Below are positions 33,183 through 43,181 of a stretch of DNA of 64,000 nt, piece after piece. Numbering within the stretch: the first letter of the stretch is position 1; every line of letters begins with the position of its first letter. The DNA is from Umezawaea beigongshangensis. GTDB taxonomy: Bacteria > Actinomycetota > Actinomycetes > Mycobacteriales > Pseudonocardiaceae. The stretch spans positions 766,685-830,684 of the forward strand of contig NZ_JAEIOJ010000001.1 of assembly GCF_016464305.1 (NCBI RefSeq), given 5' to 3'. The notes below the pieces were generated by a model that saw nothing but the letters and a program-made list of their open reading frames with translations, searched no databases and was not told where the DNA came from. The position numbers and the translations under genes are program-made.

Positions 33183-33515
33183 ATGGCTGGATTCCTGTTG
33201 CACGTCAACGCGACCGTGTCCTGTCCGCACGGGGGCCGGGCCACGGCGTCGCCCTCGCAGCAGCGGGCGCTGGGAAGCGGTCAGCCCGTCTCGGTGCTCC
33301 CGGACGTCTGGACGGTCACCGGCTGCGCCTTCACCGTCGGCGGGAAGCCGCAGCCGTGCGTGACGGTGCGCTGGACGTCGGCGGCGGCGCGGGTGCGGGC
33401 CGGTGGGCAGCCGGTGCTGACGCAGGGCTCCACGGGGCTGTGCCAGAGCGCCGAGCAGGCCCCGCAGGGCCCCGCGCTGGTGGTCGTGCTCCAGGAGAGG
33501 GCGGCGGGGTCGTGA
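33183..33515 (+). CDS. PAAR-like spike tip protein
   Basis: A 110-residue protein with CPHGGRA near 14 and scattered Cys (CAFTVG, PCVTVRW, GLCQSA) that could hold a metal at the apex of the spike. Position directly after the OB-fold spike and before gp25 matches Pvc10-type tip proteins. ATG 33183 follows AGGGGGAA. Confidence 0.8.
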   Translation: MAGFLLHVNATVSCPHGGRATASPSQQRALGSGQPVSVLPDVWTVTGCAFTVGGKPQPCVTVRWTSAAARVRAGGQPVLTQGSTGLCQSAEQAPQGPALVVVLQERAAGS

Positions 33516-33886
33516 CCGGGCGCACGGACATCGCGTTCCCCTTCCGGGTGGACGGGCGCGGGCGCACCGCGGACACCGGCTACGACGAGCACGTCCGCGA
33601 CATGATCGAGCAGCTCCTGTTCACCAGTCCGGGCGAGCGGGTGATGCGGCCGGACTTCGGCTGCGGCCTGCTGGACCTCGTCTTCTCGCCCAACAGCCCC
33701 GAGTTCGCCGCCGCGCTCCAGCTGTCGATCCAGGCGAGCCTGCAGCGCTGGCTCAGCGACGTGATCGACGTGGAGGCGCTGGAGGTCGTCAGCGAGGACA
33801 GCGAGCTGCGCGTGCGCCTCGTCTACGTGGTCCGGCCCACCGGGACCCGGCGGACCGACGTGTTCGAGAGGGGGGCCGGAGCATGA
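33512..33886 (+). CDS. Baseplate wedge protein, gp25-like
   Basis: A 124-residue GPW/gp25-family protein. The motif EHVRDMIEQLLFTSPGERVM followed by PDFGCGLLDLVF is characteristic, including the ERxxxPxFG core. It forms the sheath-initiating part of the baseplate. GTG start overlaps the preceding stop by 4 bp. Confidence 0.93.
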   Translation: MTGRTDIAFPFRVDGRGRTADTGYDEHVRDMIEQLLFTSPGERVMRPDFGCGLLDLVFSPNSPEFAAALQLSIQASLQRWLSDVIDVEALEVVSEDSELRVRLVYVVRPTGTRRTDVFERGAGA

Positions 33887-36800
33887 CCAGCAGCACCGGC
33901 AGCACCGGCAGCGCCGCCGTGTCGTGCCGCGCCGACGGGCGCAGGGCGAAGGTGCGGGAGCGGCGCCGCAACGGCGTCGACGGCGTGGAGGTGTCCGACG
34001 ACGGCCTGACGCTGACCGTGACGTTCCTCGGCCGGGCGCCCGCCGACCTCGCGCCGGAGAACGTGCGGATCGACGGCGGGCGCAGGATTCGCGACGTCCG
34101 GGCGGTGGAGGTGCGGGTCGAGTCGTCGGAGGACGCCGAGCTGGACGACCGCGCGCACGTCGTCCTGAACAGGGTCGGCGACCACTCGGCCTACTCGCTG
34201 TCGGTGGTGCGGCCCGATGCGCGCGGCCGTCCGGGCACCGAGCCGTACGCGGACTTCGACCCGCGCTACGCGAGCGCGGAGTTCGCCTTCCACCAGTCGT
34301 GCCCGAGCGAGGTCGACTGCGCGCGGCACGACGAGTGCCCGCCGCGGCGGGAACCGCCGCCGGTGATCGACTACCTGGCGCGGGACGACCTCTCCCTGCG
34401 CCGCCTGCTGCTGGACCGCCTGACGCTGACGACCCCCCGGTGGGTGGAGCGGCACGTGCCGGACCTCGGCGTCACGCTGGTGGAACTGCTCGCGCACGCC
34501 GGCGACCAGCTCGGGTACCAGCAGGACGCGGTGGCCGCCGAGGCGTACCTGGACACCGCGCGCCGCCGGGTGTCGGTGCGCCGGCACGCGCGGCTGGTCG
34601 ACTACGCGATGCACGACGGCTGCAACGCCCGCGCGGTCGTCGTGCTGGACGTGGACCGGCCGGTGGAGCTGGAACCGGGCGAGCACCGCTTCGCCGCGAT
34701 CGACCTGCACCGGGTCGACCCGCTGCGCCGCCCCGCGCTCGGCCCGGTGATCACCGAGGAGGAGCTGGACGACCTGCCGCCGGAGACGGCGTGCGAGGTG
34801 TTCGAGCCGCTGGGGACCGCGGGAGCGACGCTGCACCCGGCGCACGGCGAGATCCGCTTCTGGACGTGGGGCGACCGGGAGTGCTGCCTGCCGCTGGGCG
34901 CGACGGCCGCGACCCTGCGCGACGAGTGGCTCTGGCACGGTGACGAGCAGGGCGGTGACGAGCACGGCGGCGACGAGCACGGCGGCGACGAGCACGGCGG
35001 CGAGCAGGGCGGCGAGCAGGGCGAGGAGCGCGGCGGCAACCACGGGCCGCGCGAGCGGGCGCTGCACCTGCGTCCGGGCGACCTGCTGGTGATCGAGGAG
35101 GTCGTCGGCCCGAGGACGGGCGCGGCGGCCGACGCCGATCCCGCGCACCGGGCGGTGGTGCGGCTGCTGACGGTGACGCCCGACGTCGACGACCTCTACG
35201 ACCAGCCGGTCGTCGGGGTGACGTGGGCGGTGGAGGACGCGCTGGAGTTCAGCGCGTGCCTGTCCTCGCGCGGCGGCCAGGACTGCTGCCCGCTGGAGGA
35301 CGTCACCGTCGCCAGGGGCAACGCGGTCCTGGTCGACCACGGCCGCGGCGGCTTCTCCGAGCTGATCCGGGTCCCCCCGGCGGGTGTCGTCCCGGCCGAC
35401 TGCGCGCCGCCGGAGTTCGGCTGCTCCGGCGGGGGCGCGGACGATCCGGGGGCCGCGCTGATCGGCGCGCTGCTGACCCGCACCGGGGACCGGGCACCGC
35501 TCGGCGTGGCCGACGTGCGCGCGCTGTCCGACGTGCTGGGCGAGGCCGCGACGACCCGTGCGGGCATCGTCGTCGACCTCGACGCGGGCGAGGAGCGCGT
35601 GCTCCCCGACACCGCGGGCGAGCAGCACGCCGCGCTGCGGACCCTGCTGGCGCGGGTGAGCTACCCGTCGGCGCCGCGGCGGTTCCGGCCGCTGCTGCAG
35701 GGGGTCCCGGTGACCCAGCGGGCGCCGTTCCCGGCGCCGCGGGTGGTCGCGGCCGGACAGGCCGGTGTCCTCGCGACGATCCCCGGCCGGGTCGAGGCCC
35801 GGCTGACGGAGCTGTGGCGGCGCGTGCGCGGCGGCGGACGGCTGACCAGAGCCCACCTGGACGAGCTGGAGGTGCTGTTCGGCGAGCGGGTGCTGACGGC
35901 CCTGCACGTCACCGAGCGGTCCGCGCGGGCGCTGCGGGAGCTGCTGTCGCGGCACGACGAACTGCTCGCCGGGAAGACGCGCCGCCTGGACGTGCTGCGC
36001 GAGCGCGCGCTGGCCGGCGGGGTGCTCGACGAGGGCGTCGTCTGGGAGCTGGCGCAGACCTGGGGCGGCGGCTACGCCGAGGGGCTCGCGCCGGACGACC
36101 CCGCGCTCACCGGCTCGGCGCGCTCGGCGCTCACCTCCGACCCCCGCGCGGCCCTGCCGTCGGTCGTGCTGTCCGAGCGGGGCACCGACGGCCCGGTGTG
36201 GACGCCGCGCCGGGACCTGCTGGACAGCGGGCCGCGCGACCTCCACGTGGTCGGGGAGCTGGACGACGACGCGGTCGCCGCCGGTCGGCTGGCGCTGCGC
36301 TTCGGCGACGGCGAGCGCGGCGCCGCCCCGCCGGCCGGCCGGGTGCTGGTGGCGTCCTACCGGGTGGGCGGCGGGACGGCGGGCAACGTCGGCGCGGAGG
36401 CCGTCGGCCACCTCGTCGTGCGCGGCGGCGACCTCGCCGGGGTGCTCGGGCTGCGCAACCCGCTCGCCGCCGTCGGCGGCACCGACCCGGAGCCGGTGAG
36501 CGAGGTCCGCTCGCTCGCCCCGCTGGCGCTGCGCCGGACGCTGCTGCGCGCGGTCACCGCCGCGGACTACGCCGAGCTCGCGAGCGCCGTGCCGGGCGTG
36601 CAGCGGGCCGCGGCGGAGCTGCGGTGGACGGGCGCCGGCCGCGAGGTCCGGGTCGTGGTCGACCCGGTCGGCCGCGGCGAGGCGGGGACGGAGCTGCTCG
36701 ACGCGGTCGCCGCCGCGCTGCGGCCGGTGCGCCGCATCGGCCACCAGGTGGTCGTCGGCCCGGCCGTGCTGGTCCCGCTGGACGTGGAGATCGCGGTCCG

Positions 36801-37110
36801 CGTGGCGGCCGGCCACCAGCGCGGGCACGTGCTGACGGCGCTGTCCCGCGCGCTGCGCGCGGTCTTCGACCCGGACGCGCTGAGCTTCGGCGAACCGGTG
36901 CGGACGAGCCGCCTGGTCGCCGTCGCGGCGGCCGTCCCCGGCGTGGTGACCGCGCACGTCGTGCGGTTGCGGCGCCTGTTCGGCCAGGACCGCGGCGAAC
37001 TGGCCGCGGGTCTGCTCACCACCGGCCCGCTGGAGATCGCGCAGCTGGACGACGACCCGGACCTGCCGGAGAACGGCCGGTTGACCCTCACCGCAGGAGG
37101 TGGACGTTGA
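33883..37110 (+). CDS. Large baseplate wedge protein (Pvc11/baseplate J-like, TIGR02243 type)
   Basis: A 1075-residue baseplate protein. The N-terminal domain has a Cys-rich segment (CPSEVDCARHDECPP near 145). YLARDDLSLRRLLLDRL near 165 and LGVTLVELLAHAGDQLGYQQD near 205 are hallmarks of the TIGR02243/J family. A Gly-Asp-Glu-His repeat sits near 353-385. The C-terminal half (GDGERG, AGNVGAEAVG, DYAELASAVPGVQRA) is the gpJ core. Overlaps at both ends indicate translational coupling with gp25 and the second wedge gene. Confidence 0.88.
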   Translation: MTSSTGSTGSAAVSCRADGRRAKVRERRRNGVDGVEVSDDGLTLTVTFLGRAPADLAPENVRIDGGRRIRDVRAVEVRVESSEDAELDDRAHVVLNRVGDHSAYSLSVVRPDARGRPGTEPYADFDPRYASAEFAFHQSCPSEVDCARHDECPPRREPPPVIDYLARDDLSLRRLLLDRLTLTTPRWVERHVPDLGVTLVELLAHAGDQLGYQQDAVAAEAYLDTARRRVSVRRHARLVDYAMHDGCNARAVVVLDVDRPVELEPGEHRFAAIDLHRVDPLRRPALGPVITEEELDDLPPETACEVFEPLGTAGATLHPAHGEIRFWTWGDRECCLPLGATAATLRDEWLWHGDEQGGDEHGGDEHGGDEHGGEQGGEQGEERGGNHGPRERALHLRPGDLLVIEEVVGPRTGAAADADPAHRAVVRLLTVTPDVDDLYDQPVVGVTWAVEDALEFSACLSSRGGQDCCPLEDVTVARGNAVLVDHGRGGFSELIRVPPAGVVPADCAPPEFGCSGGGADDPGAALIGALLTRTGDRAPLGVADVRALSDVLGEAATTRAGIVVDLDAGEERVLPDTAGEQHAALRTLLARVSYPSAPRRFRPLLQGVPVTQRAPFPAPRVVAAGQAGVLATIPGRVEARLTELWRRVRGGGRLTRAHLDELEVLFGERVLTALHVTERSARALRELLSRHDELLAGKTRRLDVLRERALAGGVLDEGVVWELAQTWGGGYAEGLAPDDPALTGSARSALTSDPRAALPSVVLSERGTDGPVWTPRRDLLDSGPRDLHVVGELDDDAVAAGRLALRFGDGERGAAPPAGRVLVASYRVGGGTAGNVGAEAVGHLVVRGGDLAGVLGLRNPLAAVGGTDPEPVSEVRSLAPLALRRTLLRAVTAADYAELASAVPGVQRAAAELRWTGAGREVRVVVDPVGRGEAGTELLDAVAAALRPVRRIGHQVVVGPAVLVPLDVEIAVRVAAGHQRGHVLTALSRALRAVFDPDALSFGEPVRTSRLVAVAAAVPGVVTAHVVRLRRLFGQDRGELAAGLLTTGPLEIAQLDDDPDLPENGRLTLTAGGGR
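34938..35037 (+). repeat. In-frame 15-bp tandem repeat within the baseplate gene
   Basis: About six to seven copies of a 15-bp unit close to GGCGACGAGCACGGC encode GDEHG, then GEQGG variants. Being a multiple of three, the tract can expand or shrink without frameshift. The result is a flexible acidic, histidine-containing loop. Confidence 0.8.
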
Positions 37111-40100
37111 GCACCTGCGACCGCTCGGACTGCTGCACCGGCATCTCGGTGCGCACGCCGGTGACCGCGACCAACCCGCCCGGCCTGGACGCGGTGGCGC
37201 ACCGGGTGGGCGAGCACGCGGACTTCTTCGCCACGATGCTGGCGAGGCTGTCCAGCCCGGCGCACCCCGCGCTCGCCGGACTGACCGCGCGCACCACCGA
37301 CGACCCGGCGATCGGACTGCTGGACGCCGCCGCGGTGCTGGCCGACCTGCTCACCTTCTACACCGAGCGGATCGCGGCCGAGGGCTACCTGCGGACCGCG
37401 ACCGAGGAGCGGTCGCTGGTGCTGCTCGGACGGCTCGTGGGGCACCAGCCGCGACCGGGGGTGTCGGCGGGCACCTTCCTCTCCTACCTGCTGGACGAGG
37501 CCGCGCAGCGGGAGGGCGAGCCCCCGGTGGTGGTCCCGCGCGGCGCGCGGGCGCAGAGCGTGCCGGGGCCCGGTGAGGACCCGCAGTCGTTCGAGACCTC
37601 CGAGGACCTGGTGGCGCGCTCGTCGTGGAACGACCTGGCGGTGCGCACCAGGCGCCCCTACCAGCTCACGATCGACGACCTCGACGAGCGGGAGTCCGTC
37701 GTGGTCGCCGGGGTCACCACGAACCTGAAGCCGGGCGACCGGCTGCTGTACGTGTTCGGGACCGAGCGGGACAGGCAGCGGTTGCAGATCGTGTCCTCGG
37801 TGGAGCTGGACCGGCCGGCCGACGTGACGGTGATCGGCAAGCCCCCGGCCGCGCTGCCCGACCTGGAGGAGCTGCGCCAGGAGCTGCGCGACCTGCTGGA
37901 CCCGATCCTCGCCGACGATCCGGCCGACGAGGACGACGCCGTGATCGGGCGCAGCGTCATCCTGCGCCGGTTCGTCGCCGACGTGCTCGTGCCGCTGCGC
38001 GCGGACGTCGGCGACGACACCCCGGAGAACCCCGGCACGCTGCTCACGCCCACGGCCTGCGCGGCGCGGCTGACCGAGGTGCTGGAGCGGCTGGCCGAGG
38101 TGCTGGAGCTGGCCACGCGCTACGCGAACGTGCGCGCCTGGCTGGAACGGCTGCGGTCCGCGCTGGCGGCGCTGCGGCAGCAGGCGGGCAAGCTCGAACC
38201 GCCTCAGCCGCAGGAGGAGAGCGCCGGGCTGTTCCACTCCCTCGGCCTGGACGTGGTGAGCCCGCCCGGCGAACAGCCCCGGCCGCCGAACCCGGCCGTG
38301 CTGGGGCTCGGGGTGCTGCTGGGCGCGCTGCGCACGCCCCCGGCCCGTCAGCCGTCGAGCGCGCGGCAGCTGCGGCGCGATCCGGCCGCGCTGTTCGCCT
38401 CCGGGTCCGACCTGGGGGTGCAGGTGCTGGCCGCGCTCGATCCGCGCGTGCGCGACGCGCTCTACCCGGCGTGGCGGCGGATCGACCTCACTGCGCCGCT
38501 GGCGGTGCAGGAGCTGCTGGCGATGCGCGCGGTGGCCACCCCGTTCGGGGCCACTGCCCCGCTGCGGGCGGTCCCGACGACCGGTGGCGGCGTGCGGCAG
38601 GAGGAGTGGCAGCTGGAGGCGCCGCAACTGCTCGGCCTGAAGGTGTTCTACGACGTGGCCACCCCCGATCCGGACCCGGACCCCGACCCGGACGTGGAGG
38701 CCGAACCGGCCGTGCGCGGCACCCCCTCCTCGGCCGAGCTGGTGTTCGAGCTGGACGCGAACGCGTGGCGCGAGACCCTGGACCTGTCCGAGGACGACCG
38801 GATCGACTTCGGGCCCGGCGCGGTGCGGCACACCACCGCCGAGTCCGGCACGGTGACCTTCGCCTTCGAGGAGCACCTGCCGGTGCACTCGGTCTCGCTG
38901 TCCGCGGTCGCCACGGCCGACGCGGCGGTGACGGTCGCCTTCCCCGGCGGGTGGTCCCCGCCGATCGCCGGGATCTCGCTGCCGCCGAACACGGTCAGGG
39001 TGACCGGCGCGACCGACCCGGTGACCGGCCGCAGCACGCAGATCGTGGCGCGGCGGGTCGTCCCGGTCACCCCGGACGACCTGCCGTTCGTGGAGGTCGT
39101 CTACACCTCCAGCGCGCGCATCCCGGCCAACGTGCTCACCCTCGACGCGGTGTACGACGGCGTGGGCGTGGGCGGCTGGGTCGTCGTGGAGCGTCCCCGC
39201 AAGCGGCAGTCGCTGCCGGGGGACGACGGGCTGGCGCTGGTCACCGCGCGGGTCGGCGGCGTGCGCACGGTGGCCAAGCAGGCGTTCGGGATCAGCGGGA
39301 AGGTCACCGAGCTGGTGCTGGACCGCCCGTGGCTCGACGGCGGCGACACCAGGCTCTCGCAGATCAGGGACACGACGATCTACCTGCGCGGCGATCCGCT
39401 GCGGCTGGCCGACGAGCCGGTGCTCGACGACGTGGCCGGCGGCGAGATCGAGCTGGCCGAGCTGCACGACGGGCTCGCGCCGGGGCGCTGGATCGTCGTG
39501 TCGGGCGAGCGCACCGACCTGCCCGGCAGCCCGGCCGGAGTCCTCGGCACGGAGCTGGCCATGATCGCCGGGGTCGAGCAGGACCTGGACGCGAGGACAC
39601 CGGGCGACACCGTGCACACCACGATCGCGCTCGCCGCGCCGCTGGCCCACCGCTACCGGCGCGACACCGTGCGGATCAGGGGCAACGTCGTGCGGGCCAC
39701 GCACGGCGCGAGCCGCGACGAGCCGATCGGCAGCGGCGACGCGAGCGTGCCGAACCAGCGGTTCTCGCTGCGCCAGGGCCCGCTGACCTGGCTGGCGGCC
39801 GACAACCCGCTGGGTGCGGAGAGCACCCTGGAGATCCGGGTGGACGGTGTGCGCTGGCACGAGGTGGACAGCTTCGCCGGGCGCGGCCCGGACGAGCGGG
39901 TGCACGTCGTGGAGACCGACGAGCGGGGTGTCGTGTCGGTCCGCTTCGGCGACGGCGTGCGGGGCGCGCGGCTGCCCACGGGCGTGGAGAACGTGCGCGC
40001 CCGCTACCGGGTCGGACTGGGCGCGGTGGGCAACGTCGGCGCGGGCCGGATCACCCAGCTCACCACCCGTCCGCTCGGCGTGTCCGGCGTGGACAACCCG

Positions 40101-40943
40101 CTGCGGGCGACGGGCGGCGCGGACCCGGACGACGCGGGGCAGCTGCGGCGCAACATCCCGCTCCGCGTCACGGCGTTCGACCGGCTGGTCTCGGTGTCCG
40201 ACCACGAGGACTTCGCCCGCGCCAGGGCCGGGATCGGGCGGGCGAGCGCGCGGCGGCTGTTCGACGGTTCGCGGGAGATCGTGCACGTCACCCTCGCCGG
40301 TGTGGACGACGTCCCGCTGGAGGACGACTCGGACGTGGTGACCGCGCTGCGCGCCGCCCTCGCCGCGCACGGCGACACCGGGCTGCCGGTCGTCGTCGCC
40401 GTGCGGGAGCCGGTGCTGCTGGTGGTGTCGGCGAACGTCCGGGTGCTCCCCGACCACACCTGGGAGGTCGTGGAACCGGCGGTGCGGGCCGCGCTGCTGG
40501 CCCGGCTCGGCTTCCGCAACAGGGAGCTGGGGCAGCCCGCCCACCTGTCGGAGGTGCTGGCCACCGCCCAGGCCGTGCCGGGCGTCGACCACGTCGACGT
40601 GGACGTCTTCGCCGGGGTGCCCGGCGGCATCACCCCCGTCGAACTGGACCGGCTCGCCGACCGGCTGGCCGCGCCGAACCCGGTCGTGCCGGCCCGCCCG
40701 GCGGTGTTCGAGGTGCGGGAGCACGTCGTCACGGGGGCCGGGGGGCAGACGCTCACGGCGGTGGCCGCCGAGAACGGCATCACCGTCGCGCAGCTCCTGC
40801 GGCTCAACCCGGACATCACCGACGCGAGCCGGTTGCCGAGCGGCCGGCGGGTCGTCGTGTTCCGCGGTGTGCGGCCCGCCCAGCTGGCGATGCTCTTCCC
40901 GGCGGTGCCGGACACGTTGATCCTCAGGGAGGTCAGGCCGTGA
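37107..40943 (+). CDS. Second large baseplate protein (Pvc12/J-like) ending in a LysM-like domain
   Basis: A 1278-residue protein with a Cys-rich start (STCDRSDCCTG). AAAVLADLLTFYTERIAAEGYLRTA-type sequence near 75-95 is the conserved N-terminal helix of TIGR02243 proteins, and the gpJ core is near 930-1130 (FGDGVRGARLPTG, NVGAGRI, DHEDFARARAGIGRA). Residues ~1205-1255 resemble LysM: TLTAVAAENGITVAQLLRLN then LPSGRRVVV. The start is TTG 37107, overlapping the previous stop as TTGA and preceded by AGGAGG; no in-frame ATG/GTG fits as well. Confidence 0.85.
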   Translation: MSTCDRSDCCTGISVRTPVTATNPPGLDAVAHRVGEHADFFATMLARLSSPAHPALAGLTARTTDDPAIGLLDAAAVLADLLTFYTERIAAEGYLRTATEERSLVLLGRLVGHQPRPGVSAGTFLSYLLDEAAQREGEPPVVVPRGARAQSVPGPGEDPQSFETSEDLVARSSWNDLAVRTRRPYQLTIDDLDERESVVVAGVTTNLKPGDRLLYVFGTERDRQRLQIVSSVELDRPADVTVIGKPPAALPDLEELRQELRDLLDPILADDPADEDDAVIGRSVILRRFVADVLVPLRADVGDDTPENPGTLLTPTACAARLTEVLERLAEVLELATRYANVRAWLERLRSALAALRQQAGKLEPPQPQEESAGLFHSLGLDVVSPPGEQPRPPNPAVLGLGVLLGALRTPPARQPSSARQLRRDPAALFASGSDLGVQVLAALDPRVRDALYPAWRRIDLTAPLAVQELLAMRAVATPFGATAPLRAVPTTGGGVRQEEWQLEAPQLLGLKVFYDVATPDPDPDPDPDVEAEPAVRGTPSSAELVFELDANAWRETLDLSEDDRIDFGPGAVRHTTAESGTVTFAFEEHLPVHSVSLSAVATADAAVTVAFPGGWSPPIAGISLPPNTVRVTGATDPVTGRSTQIVARRVVPVTPDDLPFVEVVYTSSARIPANVLTLDAVYDGVGVGGWVVVERPRKRQSLPGDDGLALVTARVGGVRTVAKQAFGISGKVTELVLDRPWLDGGDTRLSQIRDTTIYLRGDPLRLADEPVLDDVAGGEIELAELHDGLAPGRWIVVSGERTDLPGSPAGVLGTELAMIAGVEQDLDARTPGDTVHTTIALAAPLAHRYRRDTVRIRGNVVRATHGASRDEPIGSGDASVPNQRFSLRQGPLTWLAADNPLGAESTLEIRVDGVRWHEVDSFAGRGPDERVHVVETDERGVVSVRFGDGVRGARLPTGVENVRARYRVGLGAVGNVGAGRITQLTTRPLGVSGVDNPLRATGGADPDDAGQLRRNIPLRVTAFDRLVSVSDHEDFARARAGIGRASARRLFDGSREIVHVTLAGVDDVPLEDDSDVVTALRAALAAHGDTGLPVVVAVREPVLLVVSANVRVLPDHTWEVVEPAVRAALLARLGFRNRELGQPAHLSEVLATAQAVPGVDHVDVDVFAGVPGGITPVELDRLADRLAAPNPVVPARPAVFEVREHVVTGAGGQTLTAVAAENGITVAQLLRLNPDITDASRLPSGRRVVVFRGVRPAQLAMLFPAVPDTLILREVRP

Positions 40944-43168
40944 GCGGACGACCGGACAGGCTGTTCGAACTGCTGCCGCAGTTCCACCGCAGGCGCGACG
41001 CCGAGACCTCGGGAGCGCTGCGGGCGCTGCTCGCGCTGATCGACGAGCAGCTGGAACTCGTGCGCTCCGACGTGGACCAGCTCTACGACGACTGGTTCGT
41101 CGAGACCTGCGCGCCGTGGGCGGTGCCCTACATCGGCGACCTGGTCGGCTACCGGGCGCTGCGCGGTCACGAGGAGGCCGTGGCGCGCGGCGGGCGGGCG
41201 GCGGCCGCGCTGGCCGAACGGCTCGCGCCCAGGGCGGACGTCGCGGCGACCGTCACCAACCGGCGGCGCAAGGGCACGCTGCCGCTGCTGGAGAACATCG
41301 CGCGCACCGTCGCCGACTGGCCGGCGCGCGCGGTGGAGTTCGGGCCGCTGCTGGCGGCGCACCAGCCCGTGCGGCTGTACCCCGCGGACGCCGCCACCGC
41401 GGCCCGGCGGGTCGCGGGCGCGGCGGCGCGGACGGTGGACGTGCGGCGCGGCGCGGAACTGGACCTGCTGGGCACACCGTTCGACGGGGTCGCACACCTG
41501 CCCTCCGCACCCCGGATCAGCTCGGCGCGCACCCGCGGCAGGCACTCGCTCCCGGCGGCGGGAGTGTTCGTGTGGCGGCTGAAGCCGTACTCGATCACCC
41601 GCGCGCCCGCCTACTGCATCGACCGGGCCCGCAACCTGTTCACCTTCTCCATCCTGGGCAACGACGTGCCCCTGGTGACGAGGCCGGTCGCCGAGCCGTC
41701 GCCCGACCACCTCGCGACCCCGGCGAACGTGCCGGGGTTCATCGGGCGCCGCGAGCTCGCCGGTCAGCTCGCCGACCACTACGGCCCCGGCAAGAGCTTC
41801 GAGATCTGGCGGGACGGCGAGGACCGGCCGGTTCCGCTCTCCGACCTCGTCGTGGCCGACCTGTCGCAGTGGTCCTACCGGCCGCAGCGCAGGCAGGTCG
41901 CCGTGGACCCGGTGCTGGGACGGCTGGCGTTCGGAGCGCGCTCCGCGCCCAGGCGGGGCGTGTGGGTGAGCTACCACCACGCGTTCGGCGACGACACCGG
42001 CGGGGGCGAGTACCCGCGCGTCGACCGGGACGCGCCCGGAAGGCGGGTGTACCGGGTGGGGCCGGGGCAGCCGTTCAGCGGGATCGTCGAGGCGTACCAG
42101 CGGTGGCGCGCGGACAAGGACGCGGGCGAGGCGGGACCGGACGCCGTCGTGGAGATCACGCACAGCGGCGCGTACCAGGAGCAGATCGAGTTCGTCCTCG
42201 ACCACGGCGACCGGCTGGAGGTGCGGGCGGCGGAGGGCGCCAGGCCGGTGATCCGGCTGCTCGACTACTACAGCAACCGTCCCGACGCGCTGATCGTGCG
42301 GGGCTGCCCGCCGGAGGACGACGAGCCGGGGTGCGGTGGGCCGCGGCCGCCCCGGCTGGTGCTGGACGGCCTGCTGATCACCGGGCGGGGCGTGCACGTG
42401 AGCGGACCCGTCGGCGAGGTCGTCGTCCGGCACTGCACCCTCGTGCCCGGCTGGACGCTCGAACCCGACTGCCGCCCGGCGCAGCCGGAGGAGCCCAGCC
42501 TGACGCTGGAGAACACCGGGGTGTGCCTCCAGGTCGAGCGCAGCGTCCTCGGCACGATCCTGGTGATCGCCGACGAGGTGAGCGCCGATCCGCTGTCGAT
42601 CCACGTCTCCGACAGCGTGCTCGACGCCACCGGCAACGACCTGGAAGCGCTGTCGGCTCCCGAGTGCCGGCACGCGCACGCCGTGCTGTCGATCAGGCGC
42701 AGCACGGTGTTCGGCGAGGTGCACGCGCACGCCGTGCGCCTCGGCGAGAACAGCGTCTTCACCGGCCGGATGCACGTGGCCAGGCGCGGCACCGGGTGCC
42801 TGCGCTTCTGCTCCGTGCCACCCGGTTCCCGCACGCCGCGCCGCTACCGGTGCCAGCCGGACGGGGTGTTCGCCGCGCTGCGCGACCTCGCGGAGAGCGG
42901 CGACCTCGACCCGGCCGACCTGCCCGCCCTGCGCGACGCCGAGGAGCGGAGGGTGCGCCCGCGGTTCACCAGCACCCGCTACGGCACGCCGGGGTACGCG
43001 CAGCTGTCCGAGCGCTGCGCGCCCGAGATCGGCCGCGGCGCCGAGGACGGCTCGGAGCTCGGCGCGTTCCACGACCTGTTCGGGCCCCAGCGGGAGGACA
43101 ACCTGCGGGCCCGGCTGGAGGAGTTCCTACCCGCCGGCACGGATGCCGGAATCGTCTACGTCACGTGA
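40940..43168 (+). CDS. Tail protein I-like baseplate protein with C-terminal beta-helix
   Basis: A 742-residue protein. Residues 1-110 (RLFELLPQFHRRRDAE, LRALLALIDEQLELVRSDVDQLYDDWFVETCAPWAVPYIGD in separated segments) match the tail-protein-I family of CIS clusters. Residues about 430-640 show repeating short beta strands with polar turns, as expected for a right-handed parallel beta-helix. This could place it at the baseplate periphery as a fibre-like or receptor-contact part; that is inference. GTG start overlaps the previous stop. Confidence 0.8.
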   Translation: MSGRPDRLFELLPQFHRRRDAETSGALRALLALIDEQLELVRSDVDQLYDDWFVETCAPWAVPYIGDLVGYRALRGHEEAVARGGRAAAALAERLAPRADVAATVTNRRRKGTLPLLENIARTVADWPARAVEFGPLLAAHQPVRLYPADAATAARRVAGAAARTVDVRRGAELDLLGTPFDGVAHLPSAPRISSARTRGRHSLPAAGVFVWRLKPYSITRAPAYCIDRARNLFTFSILGNDVPLVTRPVAEPSPDHLATPANVPGFIGRRELAGQLADHYGPGKSFEIWRDGEDRPVPLSDLVVADLSQWSYRPQRRQVAVDPVLGRLAFGARSAPRRGVWVSYHHAFGDDTGGGEYPRVDRDAPGRRVYRVGPGQPFSGIVEAYQRWRADKDAGEAGPDAVVEITHSGAYQEQIEFVLDHGDRLEVRAAEGARPVIRLLDYYSNRPDALIVRGCPPEDDEPGCGGPRPPRLVLDGLLITGRGVHVSGPVGEVVVRHCTLVPGWTLEPDCRPAQPEEPSLTLENTGVCLQVERSVLGTILVIADEVSADPLSIHVSDSVLDATGNDLEALSAPECRHAHAVLSIRRSTVFGEVHAHAVRLGENSVFTGRMHVARRGTGCLRFCSVPPGSRTPRRYRCQPDGVFAALRDLAESGDLDPADLPALRDAEERRVRPRFTSTRYGTPGYAQLSERCAPEIGRGAEDGSELGAFHDLFGPQREDNLRARLEEFLPAGTDAGIVYVT

Positions 43169-43181
43169 GGAGTGAGGACGA

